Of a stretch of 64,000 nt of DNA, positions 61,719 to 64,000 are shown piece after piece. The position numbers and the translations under genes were made by a program. The stretch comes from Gordionus sp. m RMFG-2023 (lineage: Eukaryota > Nematomorpha > Gordioida > Chordodea > Parachordodidae). The DNA lies in NCBI RefSeq assembly GCF_954871325.1, contig NC_088775.1:21801561-21865560 (forward strand), in the 5' to 3' direction. The notes beneath the pieces are model-generated. The model worked only from the letters and a program-made list of their open reading frames with translations. It was not told the origin of the DNA and did not search any database. How positions within the stretch are numbered: position 1 is the stretch's first letter; each line of letters begins with the position of its first letter.

Positions 61719-62171
61719 TTAGCCAGCCATTCCCAGAAATGTTGATAATTCAGCAGCTGATTTTGGTTCTGGCATATTAATTATTGCTTCAATTTTGTCG
61801 TGATTAGCATGAACCCCCTTAGCGTCAATATCATGACCCAGGAACCTCACTTTGTTTTTAAAGAACACACTTTTATCAAAATTCGGTATTAGCCCAAACG
61901 ATGATATTCTATCAAACACTTTTTTTATGTTGTTAAGGTGGGCTTCATTGTTTTTTCCAGTTATAAGTAAATCATCAATATAAAATATGACATCATCCAT
62001 GTCACCAAAGATTTGATCCATAATCTGTTGAAAAATTGCAGATGAGGTCTTAAGCCCAAAAGGAAGTCTAGTAAATTGGTAATATCTCTTGTGCGTAGAT
62101 ATGGTTAAAATATTTCTGCAACTTTTATCAATTGGTATCTGTAAGAAAGCATTTTTAAAGTCAATCTTCAT
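61719..62171 (-). pseudogene. Gypsy fossil: reverse transcriptase part
   Basis: Contains KIDFKNAFLQIPID, YQFTRLPFGLKTSSAIFQQI and the catalytic FYIDDLLITG, then VRFLGHDIDAKGV and LSTFLGMAG, all standard Ty3/Gypsy RT motifs in order. It lies between the protease region and the RNase H/integrase part. Confidence 0.9.
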
Positions 62172-62432
62172 AAATTTCTTTCCTTCTGAAAGTTTAGCTA
62201 TTAGATCATTGATTCATGGTAGAGGGTATCTGAAATCTTCTAGAGCTGGGTTTACAGTGTCCTTAAAATCAGCACAAAGCCTAATGCTCCCATCATCTTT
62301 GTAGACAGCGGTAACAGGACTTGCCCAACGGACATCATTCACCGGCTCAATAATTTTGTCATGTATCCATTTCTTAAGTTCATTGCTAACAAGATCAATT
62401 TTTGAATAAGAAATGCGTCTCGACGGTATAAT

Positions 62433-62678
62433 TTAAGGTTGGGCATCTCTTCTTAAATGTAACTTGACACTTGCTTTGTTGATTGGCCCATTAGTCAATT
62501 TAGATTCACACTCTTTAATTAATTTTTTTATTTCATCTTCGTAATTAGTGTCAACATTAGTTATAAATTTATTTAAAATATTTTTGAAAGCATTGATCCA
62601 TGTACGTCCCAACAAGGCATTTTTACTTGATTCGACGACTACCGTTTGTAAACATTTTGAGATACCTTCATAAGTCAC
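62433..62678 (-). pseudogene. Gypsy fossil: region between protease and reverse transcriptase
   Basis: 81 codons with SSKNALLGRTWINAFKN, resembling the G-R-W-L segment that follows the protease in Gypsy polyproteins, then a Lys/Glu-rich stretch leading to the RT. Part of the same fossil. Confidence 0.6.
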
Positions 62679-62708
62679 TTTGACTTGAGTAGTGCCGATG
62701 ATCTTGAT

Positions 62709-62978
62709 TCAATTTCCGTCATATGCGGTGAGTTGTAACTCGGATTTCTTAAGATCTCTAATACCAAGTTTTTTAGCCAGACCATGAGGTATAATAGTGT
62801 GTTTAGAGCCCGTATCCACTTGCATACATGTAACAATATCGTTCACTTTTAAGGTTGTCATAAATGCGTTATCTTTATCATTAAGCATGTCACCAGATAA
62901 GTTGTTAACATTGAAATTATTATCATCTTTGTTCTTTGTAGAGTCAACTTTCTCTTCAATAATTTCTTCAATATTCAT
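62709..62978 (-). pseudogene. Gypsy fossil: aspartic protease part
   Basis: CMQVDTGSKHTIIPHGLAKK is the retroviral-type aspartic protease active site (DTGS), with KSELQLTAYDGN downstream. An acidic, Asn-rich stretch precedes it. Confidence 0.8.
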
Positions 62979-63255
62979 ATTATAATCATTGTTGTATTGT
63001 ATTTGCTTTCTATTATTGTTGTCGCTACCACTATAATTATTTGAGTTATTGTTATATTGTATTTGTTTTCTCTGATTATTGTCATTACCTCTATAATTAT
63101 TTGAATTGTTGTAATAGGATCGGTAATTGTTACGATTTCCGCCACTGTATTGGGTCTGTTTTCTTTGATTGTTATCGTACCATGTATTATTTCTACCATA
63201 ATTAGATTGATTATTATTGTTATAGCGATAGTTGTTGTAGTTATAGTTATTATAA

Positions 63256-63969
63256 TTATCGTGGTATATCTCGAATTATTATTACCGTAATTGTATCTAA
63301 AATTATTATTGTAATTCTTCTATTTCTATTATCGAAATTATTTCTAAAATTATTTCTAAAATTATTATCAGGTCTAAAATAATTATTGTTGTCGTTTCTA
63401 TTTTTATTGTAAAAGTTTTTATCTTTATCAGACTTTTTATCATTATTTATATAACTTATATCATTATCATCTGACTTAATGATAATACAGTCCAGTTTCA
63501 CAACTAATTCGACCATCTGGTTTAATGTTAAGTCGATATTTTAAGAGAACTTATATTTTATCTTATCATTTAAGGTAGATGTACGTAATTTTTCTTTTAA
63601 TCTACTGTCGTCCAAAAAATTACATTTTTTATGAAGTTTCGATACTCTAATGTACCACAGCATAAAACTCTCTGATGAGTTTTGTTGAAGCAGATTAAAC
63701 TTATTAATTAAAATGTTTTTATCTTGCACAGGTAAAAGGTAAGTTAACTTTTTAATCACAATTTTAAGATCTAAAATGTCGGTATCAGAACAAATTGATT
63801 TAATATTGTCAAAAACTTCGTCTGATAAATTATTAAGCAAAGTATTTATTTTAATAGAGTCCGATAATGTACTGGTCGAAAAATAATTTAATATTCTATC
63901 TAAATAAATTTCAGTAAGTGGTCCCACTAACTTAGGAATCTTATGTATAAACTCTTGTTTTATTTCCAT
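63256..63969 (-). pseudogene. Gypsy fossil: gag-like region and Asn/Arg-rich linker
   Basis: 63541-63969 has a capsid-like helical pattern (LPVQDKNILINKFNLLQQ, ESFMLWYIRVSKLHKKCNFL), the usual gag region of Gypsy elements, where a short block with a conserved Trp and Leu/Lys-rich helices recurs. 63256-63516 is low-complexity, with runs of FRNNF and NRNDNNN, a basic and Asn-rich linker with no clear zinc knuckle. The first gag codons may lie close to the window edge. Confidence 0.65.
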
Positions 63970-64000
63970 TTTTTATTGGTAAGACATATATGTAAGAAAT

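Larger units (their letters stand above)
59457..64000 (-). mobile_element. Ty3/Gypsy LTR retrotransposon fossil, runs off the window
   Basis: Minus-strand order from the right edge is gag-like, Asn/Arg-rich linker, protease, reverse transcriptase, RNase H, integrase, the order of Ty3/Gypsy (Metaviridae). A purine-rich tract followed by TGTTACG at about 59457 is the likely start of the 3' LTR. The 5' LTR lies outside the window. No envelope gene is seen. It is broken in about five places, but the last third is open over 572 codons, so the insertion is probably not very old. Motifs suggest a Mag-like clade (inference). Confidence 0.85.

Noticed and set aside
60484-62985. Plus-strand frames opposite the Gypsy element
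   Set aside because: Antisense shadows of the integrase, reverse transcriptase and protease parts.

Overview
The window is very AT-rich, has no bacterial-style gene packing, and consists almost entirely of transposable elements and satellite DNA. The families seen (a Phantom-like Mutator/MULE element with OTU and FLYWCH-type domains, several hAT elements, a Helitron, a LINE-like RT tail, a Ty3/Gypsy element and many MITEs) point to an invertebrate animal, probably an arthropod. This is inference from family composition, and no species is claimed. Only one short stretch at the left edge (27-173) looks like an ordinary host exon.

The centrepiece is a structure of about 36.9 kb (7835-44754). 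It has unique inverted ends of about 450-465 bp and, just inside them, inverted arms built of one satellite family. The left arm (8285-37500) holds roughly 100 monomers (29.2 kb). The right arm (42788-44289) has about 1.5 kb of the same satellite in opposite orientation. Between the arms lies a decayed minus-strand gene whose pieces read, in order, as an OTU-type cysteine protease core, a FLYWCH-like region and a MULE DDE transposase. A further 57-codon two-exon reading frame lies upstream. I read the whole as a Phantom-type MULE with Foldback-like ends, one arm of which has grown into a satellite array with higher-order repeats. A 1-kb hAT element with a perfect 8-bp target duplication has split the DDE domain.

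Left of it: a possible last exon (27-173), AT-rich spacer, a 3-kb transposon with 0.45-kb inverted ends and a decayed transposase of an unnamed family (2085-5063), a 161-bp MITE, and an isolated three-monomer satellite block (6105-6945).

Right of it (44755-59456) is a graveyard of small elements: hAT MITEs with 8-bp target duplications, TA-flanked MITEs, a dispersed family with ACTAG ends, a hAT transposase tail, a tandemly duplicated Helitron helicase fragment, a LINE-like RT C-terminus, a tRNA-like sequence and short direct repeats. The right edge (59457-64000) is a minus-strand Ty3/Gypsy fossil that runs off the window.

All domain calls are from reading translations by eye. No database search was run.
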